A stretch of DNA of 64,000 nt from Mycobacterium cookii. GTDB taxonomy: Bacteria; Actinomycetota; Actinomycetes; Mycobacteriales; Mycobacteriaceae. The position numbers and the translations under genes are program-made. Position 1 is the first letter of the stretch. Each line of letters begins with the position of its first letter. Positions 33,845 through 42,860 of the stretch are shown here, in pieces. The stretch lies in contig NZ_AP022569.1 of NCBI RefSeq assembly GCF_010727945.1, forward strand, positions 3,534,001-3,598,000, written 5' to 3'. The notes beneath the pieces are model-generated. The model was not told the DNA's origin, did no database searches, and was given only the letters and a program-made list of their open reading frames with translations.

Positions 33845-35377
33845 GTGGCAATCCGCGAGTACGAGAACTTCATTGACGGCCGCTGGACCAGTGACAACGC
33901 CAGAAGCCGGATCGAGGTGATCGACCCGGCCACCGAGGAGGTGGTTGGTCGTGTGTTCGACGGTGGCGCCAAGCAAGCGGTCATGGCCATCGAAGCCGCG
34001 CGCCGGGCGTTCGACGAAGGTCCTTGGCCGTGGATGTCAGTGCGCGAACGCGCCAGAATCCTGAAGCGTTTCAGCGACATCATGGAGCAGCGGCACGACG
34101 AGCTTCGTGAGCTCATCGTCTCTGAGATCGGCTCGGTGGGCTTCCTCACCGATTTTCTCCAGGTGGGTGGCGCGATCGAAGCGTCGCACTATTACAGCGA
34201 TTTCGCCGAACATGACGTCACGTGGGTGGAGACTCCGGGAGGACCCACTGTGTCACCGACCGGGCTCGGCGGCACTGTCGTCGTGCGTGAGCCCGTCGGA
34301 GTGGTCGGCGTGATCACACCGTTCAATTTCCCTTTCTCGATCAACCTGCAAAAGTGCCTGCCGGCGCTGGCGGTCGGCTGCACCGTGGTCTTGAAACCAC
34401 ACCCGTGGACGCCGATGAATGCACTGGAACTCGCCCGCATAGGCGAAGAAGCCGGCATACCGGCGGGTGTCTTCAACGTGGTGGTGGGTGGCGGTGATGT
34501 CGGGGAGGAGTTGTCGACCAACCCCCTTGTCGACATGATCGCTTTCACCGGGTCGACTGCGACCGGGAAGCGCATCCGTGAGGTTTCGGCGCGGACGATG
34601 AAGCGGGCCCAATTGGAACTGGGCGGCAAGAGTGCTCACATCGTACTTGACGACGTGACCGAATCCGACGTCGCCGGAATCGGTTTCGGACAGGTGCTCA
34701 TGCATTCGGGGCAGGCTTGTGTTGCCGCGTCGCGCTTGTTGTTACCGGAGCGCCTGCTCGATTCCTACATCGACGGTGTGAAGGCGATGGCGCCGAACCT
34801 CACGATCGGTGATCCCCGCGACCCGGCTACCGTGGTGGGCCCGCTGATCCGTGAACAGCAGCGGCAGCGAGTCGAGGGCTATGTGCAATCGGCGCTGGAC
34901 GAAGGAGCCACGCTGGTGGTGGGCGGCAAGCGGCCCCCACATCTGAGCAAGGGCTTCTTCTACGAGCCGACGGCGTTCGTCAACTGCCGCAATGACATGC
35001 GGATCTGCCAGGAAGAGGTATTCGGCCCGGTTCTGACCGTGCAGACCTACCAAAGTCAAGACGAGGCGGTGCGGATCGCCAACGACTCTGATTTCGGCCT
35101 CGCAGGGCTGGTCATGACACGCAATGCCGCGCGCGGCTTCAACGTCGCACGCCAAATCCGTACCGGCACAATCATCGTCCAGTGCTGTGGCGGCGGCCCG
35201 CCCGATCCCGGTCCCAATCCGGGCAACGGCCAGGGCCCAGGCTGGTCGGTGCCCGCGCGGGGAATGTTCAACGGCGGGGGTCCATTCGGTGGGTTCAAGC
35301 ACAGCGGTCTCGGGCGCGAGCAGGGCCGCTGGGGCTTCGAGGAGTTCACCGAGATCAAGTCGATCTCGGTGATGTGA
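33845..35377 (+). CDS. Aldehyde dehydrogenase with Pro/Gly-rich insert
   Basis: About 510 residues. The NAD-binding and catalytic motifs are VITPFNFPFSINLQK, FTGSTATGKRI, QLELGGKSAHIVL (general-base Glu) and MHSGQACVAASRLLL (catalytic Cys). Start at GTG 33845, preceded by GAAGGGAA; a TTG at 33827 gives an upstream alternative. Near the C-terminus, where members usually read directly into PFGGFKxSGxGRE, there is an extra ~25-residue stretch (GGGPPDPGPNPGNGQG then WSVPARGMFNGGG). It follows the amidohydrolase by 36 bp and likely oxidises the aldehyde formed by the cluster alcohol dehydrogenase. Confidence 0.88.
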   Translation: MAIREYENFIDGRWTSDNARSRIEVIDPATEEVVGRVFDGGAKQAVMAIEAARRAFDEGPWPWMSVRERARILKRFSDIMEQRHDELRELIVSEIGSVGFLTDFLQVGGAIEASHYYSDFAEHDVTWVETPGGPTVSPTGLGGTVVVREPVGVVGVITPFNFPFSINLQKCLPALAVGCTVVLKPHPWTPMNALELARIGEEAGIPAGVFNVVVGGGDVGEELSTNPLVDMIAFTGSTATGKRIREVSARTMKRAQLELGGKSAHIVLDDVTESDVAGIGFGQVLMHSGQACVAASRLLLPERLLDSYIDGVKAMAPNLTIGDPRDPATVVGPLIREQQRQRVEGYVQSALDEGATLVVGGKRPPHLSKGFFYEPTAFVNCRNDMRICQEEVFGPVLTVQTYQSQDEAVRIANDSDFGLAGLVMTRNAARGFNVARQIRTGTIIVQCCGGGPPDPGPNPGNGQGPGWSVPARGMFNGGGPFGGFKHSGLGREQGRWGFEEFTEIKSISVM

Positions 35378-35422
35378 TATTCCAGTTCACACCGGCATCG
35401 GAACTCTGAAAGGTCGACCGCC

Positions 35423-36589
35423 GTGCTTCACGATGTTCGAGTGCTCGAGGTATCACTTTTCTCGCCCGACGCGCTCGGCGGACATCTCGCCGATCTGGGC
35501 GCCGAGGTGATCAAGATCGAACAACCGGGGGGCGGCGGCTTTCGTGGGGGGCTCTTCCCGACCGATAATGTACAAAACCTGCAGTGGAACCGCGGCAAGA
35601 AGAGCGTCACGCTGAACTTGAAGTCGGACAAGGGTATTGCGATCTTTCGCCGCCTTGCCGCGCAAGCCACGGTGGTGATCGACGGGTTGCGGGCGGGCGC
35701 CGCCGAACGGCTCGGCATTGGCTACGACGACGTCGTCGAACTCAACCCGACCATTGTCTACTGCAGTCTCAACGGGATGGGCAGCTACGGCCCGTACGCG
35801 AAGCTTCCAACACATGGACTCTCCTTTGACTGCTTTGCCGGCCTGAACCCGCCGCAGATCCAAGCCGACGGCACCCCGCGCCTCTCGGCGGGTGCCACCG
35901 GCACGACGGGGGTGTTGGCCGGTCCGCTCTACGCCGCGATGGCGGTGCTGGCTGCACTGCACAGCGCACGCCGCGACGGGCGAGCGCAGTACGTCGAGAT
36001 CGCTCAAGTCGACGCGGCGATCGCATGGAACTTTCAGCAACTGACGGCTCGCGCCAACGACCTGTTCGGCTACTCGGACGGTGCGTTCGCTTCGCTGCGC
36101 TATCAGTACTACGAGACCGGCGATGGCAACTACGTGGTTTTCAACGCGTTGGAAGATAAGTTCTGGCAGCGATTCTGCGAAGCTTTGGACAGGATGGATC
36201 TATACGAGCCCGGCCGCGTACGCCTGGGCGAAGATCCGCACGCCGATGAACGCCTGCGCGGTGAGCTCACCGCAATCTTCAAGAGCCGCAGTCGTCGTGA
36301 GTGGACTGAATTTTTCATCGCCACCGATATCGCCGGTGCTCCGGCATTCGACAGCGACGACCTGCTTGACGACGAACACGTCCGAGCGCGCGGCATGGTG
36401 TACGAATCCCCCGCAACGGACCGGCCACCGTTGCGTCTCATCGCAACGCCGATCAAGTCCAAGCCGGAACGTCCATTCGCCGCCGCGCGTCCGCCAGACG
36501 TCGGGTCGGACACGGACGAGGTACTCACGAAGCTGGGCGGCTGTGACGAGGCGGAACTCGCGCAATTGCACCGCGACGGAGTGATCTGA
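35423..36589 (+). CDS. CaiB/BaiF family III CoA-transferase
   Basis: A 388-residue protein from GTG 35423. Motifs: VRVLEVSLFSPDALGGHLADLGAEVIKIEQPGGGG, NRGKKSVTLNLKS, then Gly-rich SAGATGTTGVLAGPLYAAMAVLAAL and a YVEIAQVDAAIAW strand-helix that aligns with the catalytic-Asp region of formyl-CoA transferase. Such enzymes move CoA between carboxylic acids through aspartyl-CoA intermediates. It stops exactly where the following CoA-transferase starts (TGA-ATG), so the two are coupled. It likely activates the acid made by the aldehyde dehydrogenase. Confidence 0.88.
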   Translation: MLHDVRVLEVSLFSPDALGGHLADLGAEVIKIEQPGGGGFRGGLFPTDNVQNLQWNRGKKSVTLNLKSDKGIAIFRRLAAQATVVIDGLRAGAAERLGIGYDDVVELNPTIVYCSLNGMGSYGPYAKLPTHGLSFDCFAGLNPPQIQADGTPRLSAGATGTTGVLAGPLYAAMAVLAALHSARRDGRAQYVEIAQVDAAIAWNFQQLTARANDLFGYSDGAFASLRYQYYETGDGNYVVFNALEDKFWQRFCEALDRMDLYEPGRVRLGEDPHADERLRGELTAIFKSRSRREWTEFFIATDIAGAPAFDSDDLLDDEHVRARGMVYESPATDRPPLRLIATPIKSKPERPFAAARPPDVGSDTDEVLTKLGGCDEAELAQLHRDGVI

Positions 36590-38953
36590 ATGAACATCCT
36601 GCAAGGGGTGCGGATCGTCGAGATCGCCGACGAGATTGCCGGACCGTACTGCGGCAAGCTGTTCGCAGACGTTGGCGCCGAGGTGATCAAGGTCGAGTCG
36701 CCGCAGGGCGATCGGCTGCGTCGAAGGGGGACGGGACGGCACGCGGACGACGACGGGGCTCTGTTCACATTTCTGAACGCCGGAAAACGCTCGGCGGTAG
36801 GGGTTTACGGAGAATCGCATGTCGATGATCTGATTGCCGGAGCTGACATCGTGATCGATGCCGGAGCCTGCGGCCCGATCGATCATGACGAATTTCTGCG
36901 CCGCTCACCCCATCTGGTGATTGTCGTGCTGTCACCGTTCGGCCTGACCGGTCCGTATCGCGACAAGCCCGCCACGGAGTTCACGTTGCAGGCGGAAAGC
37001 GGAACCATGGGTCTGCGGGCCCGGCCGGATCAACCGCCACTGCAAGCCGGCGGCCGCGTCTTCGAGTGGGTCCTCGGAAGCTACGCGGCTGTCGGTGCGC
37101 TGGCTGCGCTATTTCGAACCCGCGAAGGAGGCCGTGGCGAGATCATCGACTGTTCGCTGATGGAAGCGTGCCATCTCAGCGCCAGCGGCTTCATCGACCT
37201 GTATTACGCACTCGCCGGCAGTCCACCGATACCGGGCCCGGCGCGGATGACCGAACTGCCCTCGATCGAGCCGACGGCCGACGGCTGGGTTGGTTTCAAC
37301 ACCAATACCCGACAGCAGTTCGAATCCTTCTTGTTGATGATCGAGCGCGACGATCTGCTCGAGCAGGATGCGGCCTGGGCTCTTGCTCCGACCCGATTCG
37401 AGCGAATGGAGGAATGGAACAAGATCGTGCGTGGCTGGACCACCCGCCACACCACTGAAGAGATCGTCGAACTCGCGTCGTCACTTCGGATTCCGGTCGC
37501 GCAGGTCAACAATGGCCGGACCGTTCTGGACCACCCGCATTTCAACGCCCGTGGCGTCTGGAGCGTCAGCGCCGACGGCTCATTCACCCATCCGCTACCG
37601 CCCTATCGAATCGACGGGACGAGGCCGGGCAGTCGGCCCAAGCGGGCACCGCGCCTCGGCGAGCTCAATGCTTCCCAAATTCCCACGGGCCCAAGGAAAG
37701 CGAAGGTGACTCAGGCAACTGAGAGCCTCCCTTTGGCGGGCATCCGGATCATCGACGCGACCGCCTGGTGGGCTGGGCCCTCGTCCAGCCACATCCTTGC
37801 CGCACTGGGCGCCGACGTAATTCACCTCGAGTCAATTCAGCATCCGGATGGCGCGCGCATGACGGCCGCAGCATTCATCCAACAACCCAACTGGTGGGAA
37901 CGCTCGGCCATGTTCCTGGCCACCAACACCAACAAGAAGGGTTTGACGCTCGACCTTTCATCTGAGAAAGGCCGGGACTTGTTCTTCCGGCTTGTCGAGC
38001 ACGTCGATCTGGTGGTGGAGAATTTTTCACCACGCGTCTTCGAGAATTTCGGCATCACCTGGGAAGCATTGAGGGCTGTCAACCCGCGGCTGATAATGAC
38101 CCGCATGCCCGCCTTCGGTCTGGACGGTCCATGGCGGAACAACGTCGGTTTCGCCCAGACCATGGAGCAGATGACCGGCATGGCTTGGGTGACGGGCCAT
38201 GAAAACGACCAACCGCGGATCCCGCGTGGCCCATGTGATCCGTTGGCAGGTATGCATTCCGCCTTCGCGATGCTTGTCGGCCTGAGCCGGCGCGCGCAGA
38301 CCGGTCGCGGCTCATTCATCGAAGTGTCCATGGTGGAGGCGGCATTGAACGCTGCCGCTGAGCAAGCCATCGAGTACACCGCCTACGGCACCATACTGTC
38401 GCGGTTGGGCAACCGGAGCAGGGACGCGGCGCCGCAGGGTCTGTACCCGTGTCGCGGTGACGAGCAGTGGTTGGCTGTCTCCGTCGCATCCGACGAGCAG
38501 TGGGCGGCTTTGAAGGCAGCGTTAGGTCAGCCGGGCTGGGCAGCGGACCGCTCGCTCGATACACACGAAGGGCGTTGGAGTGCACACGATTTGATCGATA
38601 AGGAGCTGGAGCAGTGGGCATCTGGCCAAGACTGCACCGAGGCTGCGGCCGTGCTGTCGGCTTCCGGAGTTCCTGCCTCACCGCTGTACGACGCGCGGCT
38701 CAGCCCTCGACATCCGCAGTTGGTCGCGCGCGGCTACTTCGAAGAGGTGGATCACTCGATCGTCGGTCGGCATCAGGTGCCGACCATTCCATTCCGATTC
38801 CGCAGTGTCGATCGATGGTGCCGGTCCCCGGCGCCCACCGTCGGAGAGCACAACGAGACCATCTTGACGGAACTGCTCGGGTTGGATGAAACGGCGATCG
38901 AGACGCTCATCGCCGAATCTGTGGTCGGCACTCGGCTCACGGGTATCGACTAA
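36590..38953 (+). CDS. Double-length CaiB/BaiF CoA-transferase (two fused domains)
   Basis: A 787-residue protein with two complete family III CoA-transferase domains. Domain 1 (~1-365) begins VRIVEIADEIAGPYCGKLFADVGAEVIKVE and contains IIDCSLMEACHLS. Domain 2 (~380-787) begins IRIIDATAWWAGPSSSHILAALGADVIHLE and contains FIEVSMVEAALNAAAEQ. Family III enzymes are interlocked homodimers, so a tandem fusion could form a pseudo-dimer in one chain. Both halves have Glu where formyl-CoA transferase has its Asp (MQDA position), a variant that is common in the family. It is translationally coupled to the preceding gene. Confidence 0.85.
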   Translation: MNILQGVRIVEIADEIAGPYCGKLFADVGAEVIKVESPQGDRLRRRGTGRHADDDGALFTFLNAGKRSAVGVYGESHVDDLIAGADIVIDAGACGPIDHDEFLRRSPHLVIVVLSPFGLTGPYRDKPATEFTLQAESGTMGLRARPDQPPLQAGGRVFEWVLGSYAAVGALAALFRTREGGRGEIIDCSLMEACHLSASGFIDLYYALAGSPPIPGPARMTELPSIEPTADGWVGFNTNTRQQFESFLLMIERDDLLEQDAAWALAPTRFERMEEWNKIVRGWTTRHTTEEIVELASSLRIPVAQVNNGRTVLDHPHFNARGVWSVSADGSFTHPLPPYRIDGTRPGSRPKRAPRLGELNASQIPTGPRKAKVTQATESLPLAGIRIIDATAWWAGPSSSHILAALGADVIHLESIQHPDGARMTAAAFIQQPNWWERSAMFLATNTNKKGLTLDLSSEKGRDLFFRLVEHVDLVVENFSPRVFENFGITWEALRAVNPRLIMTRMPAFGLDGPWRNNVGFAQTMEQMTGMAWVTGHENDQPRIPRGPCDPLAGMHSAFAMLVGLSRRAQTGRGSFIEVSMVEAALNAAAEQAIEYTAYGTILSRLGNRSRDAAPQGLYPCRGDEQWLAVSVASDEQWAALKAALGQPGWAADRSLDTHEGRWSAHDLIDKELEQWASGQDCTEAAAVLSASGVPASPLYDARLSPRHPQLVARGYFEEVDHSIVGRHQVPTIPFRFRSVDRWCRSPAPTVGEHNETILTELLGLDETAIETLIAESVVGTRLTGID

Positions 38954-39000
38954 GGGCCGCTCGAGATGCAATGTGATTCGGCTGCCGCGGAGGGTGAACG

Positions 39001-39192
39001 ATGCAACTACGGATAGACGTCGACGCTTGCCAGGGTCACAGCCGCTGCGCCTTGGCATACCCAGAGATCTTCGACGTTGACGACGACGCGAAGGCGGTCG
39101 TTCTTGTCGAGCACATCCCACCGGAATGGCAGGACAAAGCGCTGACGGCGATTGCGAACTGTCCTGAGCGCGCCATCAGCGTCGACGAATGA
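39001..39192 (+). CDS. [3Fe-4S] ferredoxin, P450 partner type
   Basis: A 63-residue ferredoxin. Cluster ligands are C10, C16 and C54 in the pattern CQGHSRC ... CPE; the residue between the first two Cys is His13, as in the atypical ferredoxins that mycobacteria encode beside P450 genes. These carry electrons from a reductase to the P450. It closes the amidohydrolase operon, 47 bp after the fused CoA-transferase, while its presumed P450 is divergent at the other end. No ferredoxin reductase is present in the cluster. Confidence 0.9.
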   Translation: MQLRIDVDACQGHSRCALAYPEIFDVDDDAKAVVLVEHIPPEWQDKALTAIANCPERAISVDE

Positions 39193-39222
39193 CAATGCCG
39201 ACTCGTCGGTGATGCTGCCGTC

Positions 39223-40602
39223 CTACTGCTTGACGGCCGAGTGCTCCCGGACGAGCGCACACAGCGGCCAACTACCCGGCACACCCTTGAGCGCGTACTC
39301 ACCGCGGTCGGTGAACCGGTGTCGTGAGCCGGTGACGATGTCGCGGACCGTCGACGACACCAGCACTTCACCGGCGCCCGCGATGGCAGCAACGCGTGCA
39401 CCGATGTGCACCGCCATCCCGGCGACGTCTTCTTTCGACCCGCCGTGACGTACCTCGACCTCGCCGGCGTGAATGCCGACCCGCACCTCGATACCGAGCA
39501 CGCGGACCGCGTCGACGATGGCGTCGGCGCAGGCGATCGCCGCGCTCGGGCTGATGAAGGTGGCGACGAATCCGTCACCGGCCGTGTTGACTTCGCGTCC
39601 GCTGAATCGCTCGAGTTCATTGCGGACGATGCGGTCGTGGTTGTCGAGCAGGTCGCGCCATCGGTCATCGCCCAGGATCGCGGCACGCTCTGTCGAGCCG
39701 ACGATGTCGGTGAACATGATCGTGGTCAACACCCGTTCGGCGCCGAATCCGCCGCGTACACCTGTGATGAACTCCTCGATCTCGTCGAGCATCGGCGCGG
39801 TGTCGCCGACCCAGTACAGTGCGTCGTGGCCCGGCAGTTCGACGAAGCGTGATCCGGCGATGTGTTCGGCGAGATACCGGCCGTTGGCGATCGGTGTGAA
39901 ATCCGGATTGTCGCGGTGCATGATCAGCGTCGGCGCGGTGATGCGGGTCAAGGTGTCGCGCACGTCGGCCTGGCGCACCGTCTCGATGACCGCGCGGGCC
40001 ATGCTGGGTGAGGCGGCGCGGTTGCCGGCCATGTCCCACCAGGATCGGAAGGCCTCGTCGCCCGCGACGCTCGGCGCGATCACGCCGAGGATGTCGACGC
40101 CCTGGTCGACGGCATCGGGCTCCATCGCGACGGTGGCATAGGGATCGGCCTCGGCGATCTCGTATCCCATCGGATAGTCGTCGGCGCGCAGGGTGCGGGC
40201 CGCCCCGTTGACGACCACCAGGCTGTTCACCCGTTCGGGGTAGTCGGCCGCCAGGACCAGTCCCGTCATCGACGCGAAGTAGGGGGCCAGGATCGTCGCC
40301 CGCTCAGACCCGACCGCGTCCATGACCGAAACGGCGTCCTTCGCCCAGAACTTGGGCCCGATCATGTCCAGGGATGGCACCCGCGACGACAGCCCGATGC
40401 CGCGCTGGTCCAACCGGATCACCCGGCTGAAGGACGCCAGGCGGCGGTGAAAGCGGTACATCGACGGCTCGGCATCGATGGTGTCGATCGGAATGGACGG
40501 CCCGGGCAGCACCAGCAGATCGGTCGGCCCATCGCCGAGCACCTGGTAGGCGATGTCAACCTCGCTGCAGCTGGCGTAGCGAGTCCGCGGAAACTGCGCC
40601 AC
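39223..40602 (-). CDS. Alpha/beta-hydrolase - class III adenylyl cyclase fusion (LipJ-like)
   Basis: A 459-residue two-domain protein. Residues ~1-275 form an alpha/beta hydrolase fold ([42 protein letters not shown]), but the elbow reads APYFASMTG rather than a clean GxSxG. Residues ~290-459 are a class III cyclase: [16 protein letters not shown] (metal Asp), [12 protein letters not shown] (second Asp) and [12 protein letters not shown] (Arg). The purine-selecting Lys is replaced by Asn (VNTAGDG), as reported for M. tuberculosis Rv1900c/LipJ. Cytosolic. It may link a small ligand to cAMP output. Confidence 0.85.
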   Translation of the reverse strand: MAQFPRTRYASCSEVDIAYQVLGDGPTDLLVLPGPSIPIDTIDAEPSMYRFHRRLASFSRVIRLDQRGIGLSSRVPSLDMIGPKFWAKDAVSVMDAVGSERATILAPYFASMTGLVLAADYPERVNSLVVVNGAARTLRADDYPMGYEIAEADPYATVAMEPDAVDQGVDILGVIAPSVAGDEAFRSWWDMAGNRAASPSMARAVIETVRQADVRDTLTRITAPTLIMHRDNPDFTPIANGRYLAEHIAGSRFVELPGHDALYWVGDTAPMLDEIEEFITGVRGGFGAERVLTTIMFTDIVGSTERAAILGDDRWRDLLDNHDRIVRNELERFSGREVNTAGDGFVATFISPSAAIACADAIVDAVRVLGIEVRVGIHAGEVEVRHGGSKEDVAGMAVHIGARVAAIAGAGEVLVSSTVRDIVTGSRHRFTDRGEYALKGVPGSWPLCALVREHSAVKQ

Positions 40603-40721
40603 GGGTACAGGCTAGTTCAGCGGCCCGACACGTTTGCCGGTTCTTCTCGGTGGTAGTCGCGCGGCGACCCCGGTGGCGCGAGTATGCAGGTATCAGACAG
40701 CGACGGAGAGGAAACAGCGCC

Positions 40722-41486
40722 ATGCAGTTGACCGGCAACATCGTTCTGGTCACCGGAGGAGGCACCGGGATCGGCCGCGGCCTGGCTGAGGCCTTCCACA
40801 GGTTGGGCAACAAGGTCGTCATCGCGGGCCGGCGCCTCGAACTGCTGAAGGAGGTCTCGCAGGCCAACCCGGGCATCGAGTACATGTCGCTGGATCAGGG
40901 CGATGCCGGCGACATCCGGCGATTCGCCATCGAGCTGAAAGACCACCATCCCGACGTCAACGTCTTGGTCAACAACGCCGGTATCCAGCGGGTCGAGGAC
41001 ATCACCAGCGGCGGCCCCGGAACGGCGGAGCTGACGATCGCGATCAATTTACTCGGACCCATTCGGCTCACTGCGGCGGTGCTGCATCAGCTGCTCGGCA
41101 AGCCGCACGCGGCGATCCTCAATGTCACGTCGGCATTGGCCTTCATGCCGACCGCCCCCGTCCCGACCTATTGCGCCAGCAAGGCAGCGCTGCACTCCTA
41201 TACGCAGTCGCTGCGTTTTCAGTTGCGCGACAGCGCTGTCCAGGTGATCGAACTCATCCCGCCGCAAGTGCAGACGGCGCTGCAGGGTCAGCGCGGGTTC
41301 GAGGGCATGCCGCTTGATGAATACATCAGCGAGACCATGACGCTGCTGGAAACCGAGCCCCAGGCCGACGAGATCGTGGTCAAGCGCGCCAGGGGATTTC
41401 GGTTCGCCGAGCGCGACGGGGCCTATGACGACATCTATCCCGTCTACAACGAGAAGATGGTCGCCGCGGCAAAGCGCCGACCGTAG
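40722..41486 (+). CDS. Short-chain dehydrogenase (DltE-like)
   Basis: A 254-residue SDR beginning MQLTGNIVLVTGGGTGIGRGLAEAF, with GGAGAGGAAA upstream of ATG 40722. LVNNAGIQ and NVTSALAFM ... YCASKAALHSYTQ give the catalytic Ser, Tyr and Lys. The C-terminus (EIVVKRARGFRFAERDG) matches oxidoreductases annotated DltE-like. It is divergent from the LipJ-like gene and convergent with the LuxC-like reductase gene, 8 bp apart; a functional link to aldehyde metabolism is possible but unproven. Confidence 0.85.
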   Translation: MQLTGNIVLVTGGGTGIGRGLAEAFHRLGNKVVIAGRRLELLKEVSQANPGIEYMSLDQGDAGDIRRFAIELKDHHPDVNVLVNNAGIQRVEDITSGGPGTAELTIAINLLGPIRLTAAVLHQLLGKPHAAILNVTSALAFMPTAPVPTYCASKAALHSYTQSLRFQLRDSAVQVIELIPPQVQTALQGQRGFEGMPLDEYISETMTLLETEPQADEIVVKRARGFRFAERDGAYDDIYPVYNEKMVAAAKRRP

Positions 41487-41494
41487 AGCGGAAT

Positions 41495-42859
41495 TCAGTC
41501 GCGGATGAAGCCTTTGTTGCGCATCAGGAAGTCGGCGAGAAAGCCGTCGTGCGGGATGTCAGGGGCCGTGTGGTGCGTCGGATGACCGCCGCGGTAGACG
41601 TTGGCGATGGTCGGTTCGGCCAGCAGGTCGTCGATCAGGTTGTCGTTCCCGGTGATCGCGCCGAGCACCAGCGATTGCCGTAGCGGCGCCATCCCGTCGC
41701 CACGTGTCCACGGCGCCACCCAGACACAGGGGAACGGCAGCTCGACATTGAGCTTGGCGACGTCCGGCCCGCTCAGCAGATGCACGGCCGGGCGCAGCGC
41801 GGCGCAGTTGTCGCTCAGCGGGGCAACGACCTGATCGGCGCCGAGCAGCGCCGTGGTGCCCTCGGCGGCGACGGCCAGCTGCTTGGCCAAAGCGGTTGCG
41901 GCGCTGAGGGTCTGGGTGGGCAGCACGGCGTCGTCGTGGTCGGCCGGGCGAACCGCGATGCTGGACAATCGTGCCGCGATCGCCTCGGCCAGCGGAGCAG
42001 GATCGCCCTCGAACAGCACGGCGGTGGTGTTGACGCACGCGACGCCACCCAGGTCGGCGATCGAGTCGACGATGACGTCGAGGTGCTCCCGCCAGTCCCG
42101 GTCGGCGGTGATCAGGATCTTTGCCCGGCCCGGTCCGTTGACGAACACCGTCGGGTCGTGGGCGTACTTGTCGATCACGCTCTGACCGCCGTAGACCATC
42201 GCGAGGTCGGCCGAGCGGATCATCTCGTCGGCGCCGCGATGATCGGTGGGCAGGTACACCGCGTCCTCCGGCCGAAAACCGGCCTGCCGCAACGCATGTA
42301 CCAGCCGGTGCGCCGTGAGCGGTTCACGGCGTGACGGGCGGACCGCGACCCGGTAGCCCAGCGCCAGCGCCTGCGGCCAAAGCCCGTGCACCCCAGGGCC
42401 GTTGCCGGACGCGAGCACCGCGAACACCTCGCCCCGCCGCGCCCACACCGCGGCACCCTGGCGAGTGCGCTCATCGCGCCAGTCCTGCACCGCGCCGGTC
42501 GGCCGCGCCGGCCCCACCGCGTCGAACGCAGCGCCGACACCGCTGATGACGCTGCGGGCCCCGGCGCGGGTCACCGAGATCGGCACGCCGGAAATCCGGC
42601 TGGCCAGCGCGGCGTAGCCCTCGAAGTCCAACCCGGCGATCACCCCGGTGGCGAAGATGTCAGCGGCCTTGGCCAGCGCGGCTTCCCGCTCGTGCACCGG
42701 CAGCGCGCGCACGCTGCGTTGAGCGCGCAGCGCCCGCGATACGTACAGCGGCGGCGCGATGCTGAGCTCGGCGACGACGTCGCCGGCCATGGTCGCCACC
42801 GGCTCACGGTTGCGGGTCCGGTACGTGCCCTGGGGACCGAGCGCGTCGACGTCGAGCAT
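41495..42859 (-). CDS. LuxC-like acyl-CoA/acyl-enzyme reductase (aldehyde-forming)
   Basis: A 454-residue aldehyde-dehydrogenase-superfamily protein of the LuxC type. It has AVLASGNGPGVHGLWPQALALGYRVAVRPS (nucleotide pocket), VYGGQSVIDKYAHDP, and IADLGGVACVNTTAVLFEG, where the Cys is the likely thioester nucleophile. LuxC reduces an activated acyl group to an aldehyde with NADPH. It starts 1 bp after the stop of a LuxE/EhpF-like acid-activating gene, so the pair resembles an acid-reductase module. No luciferase genes are near. Confidence 0.78.
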   Translation of the reverse strand: MLDVDALGPQGTYRTRNREPVATMAGDVVAELSIAPPLYVSRALRAQRSVRALPVHEREAALAKAADIFATGVIAGLDFEGYAALASRISGVPISVTRAGARSVISGVGAAFDAVGPARPTGAVQDWRDERTRQGAAVWARRGEVFAVLASGNGPGVHGLWPQALALGYRVAVRPSRREPLTAHRLVHALRQAGFRPEDAVYLPTDHRGADEMIRSADLAMVYGGQSVIDKYAHDPTVFVNGPGRAKILITADRDWREHLDVIVDSIADLGGVACVNTTAVLFEGDPAPLAEAIAARLSSIAVRPADHDDAVLPTQTLSAATALAKQLAVAAEGTTALLGADQVVAPLSDNCAALRPAVHLLSGPDVAKLNVELPFPCVWVAPWTRGDGMAPLRQSLVLGAITGNDNLIDDLLAEPTIANVYRGGHPTHHTAPDIPHDGFLADFLMRNKGFIRD

Positions 42860-42860
42860 G

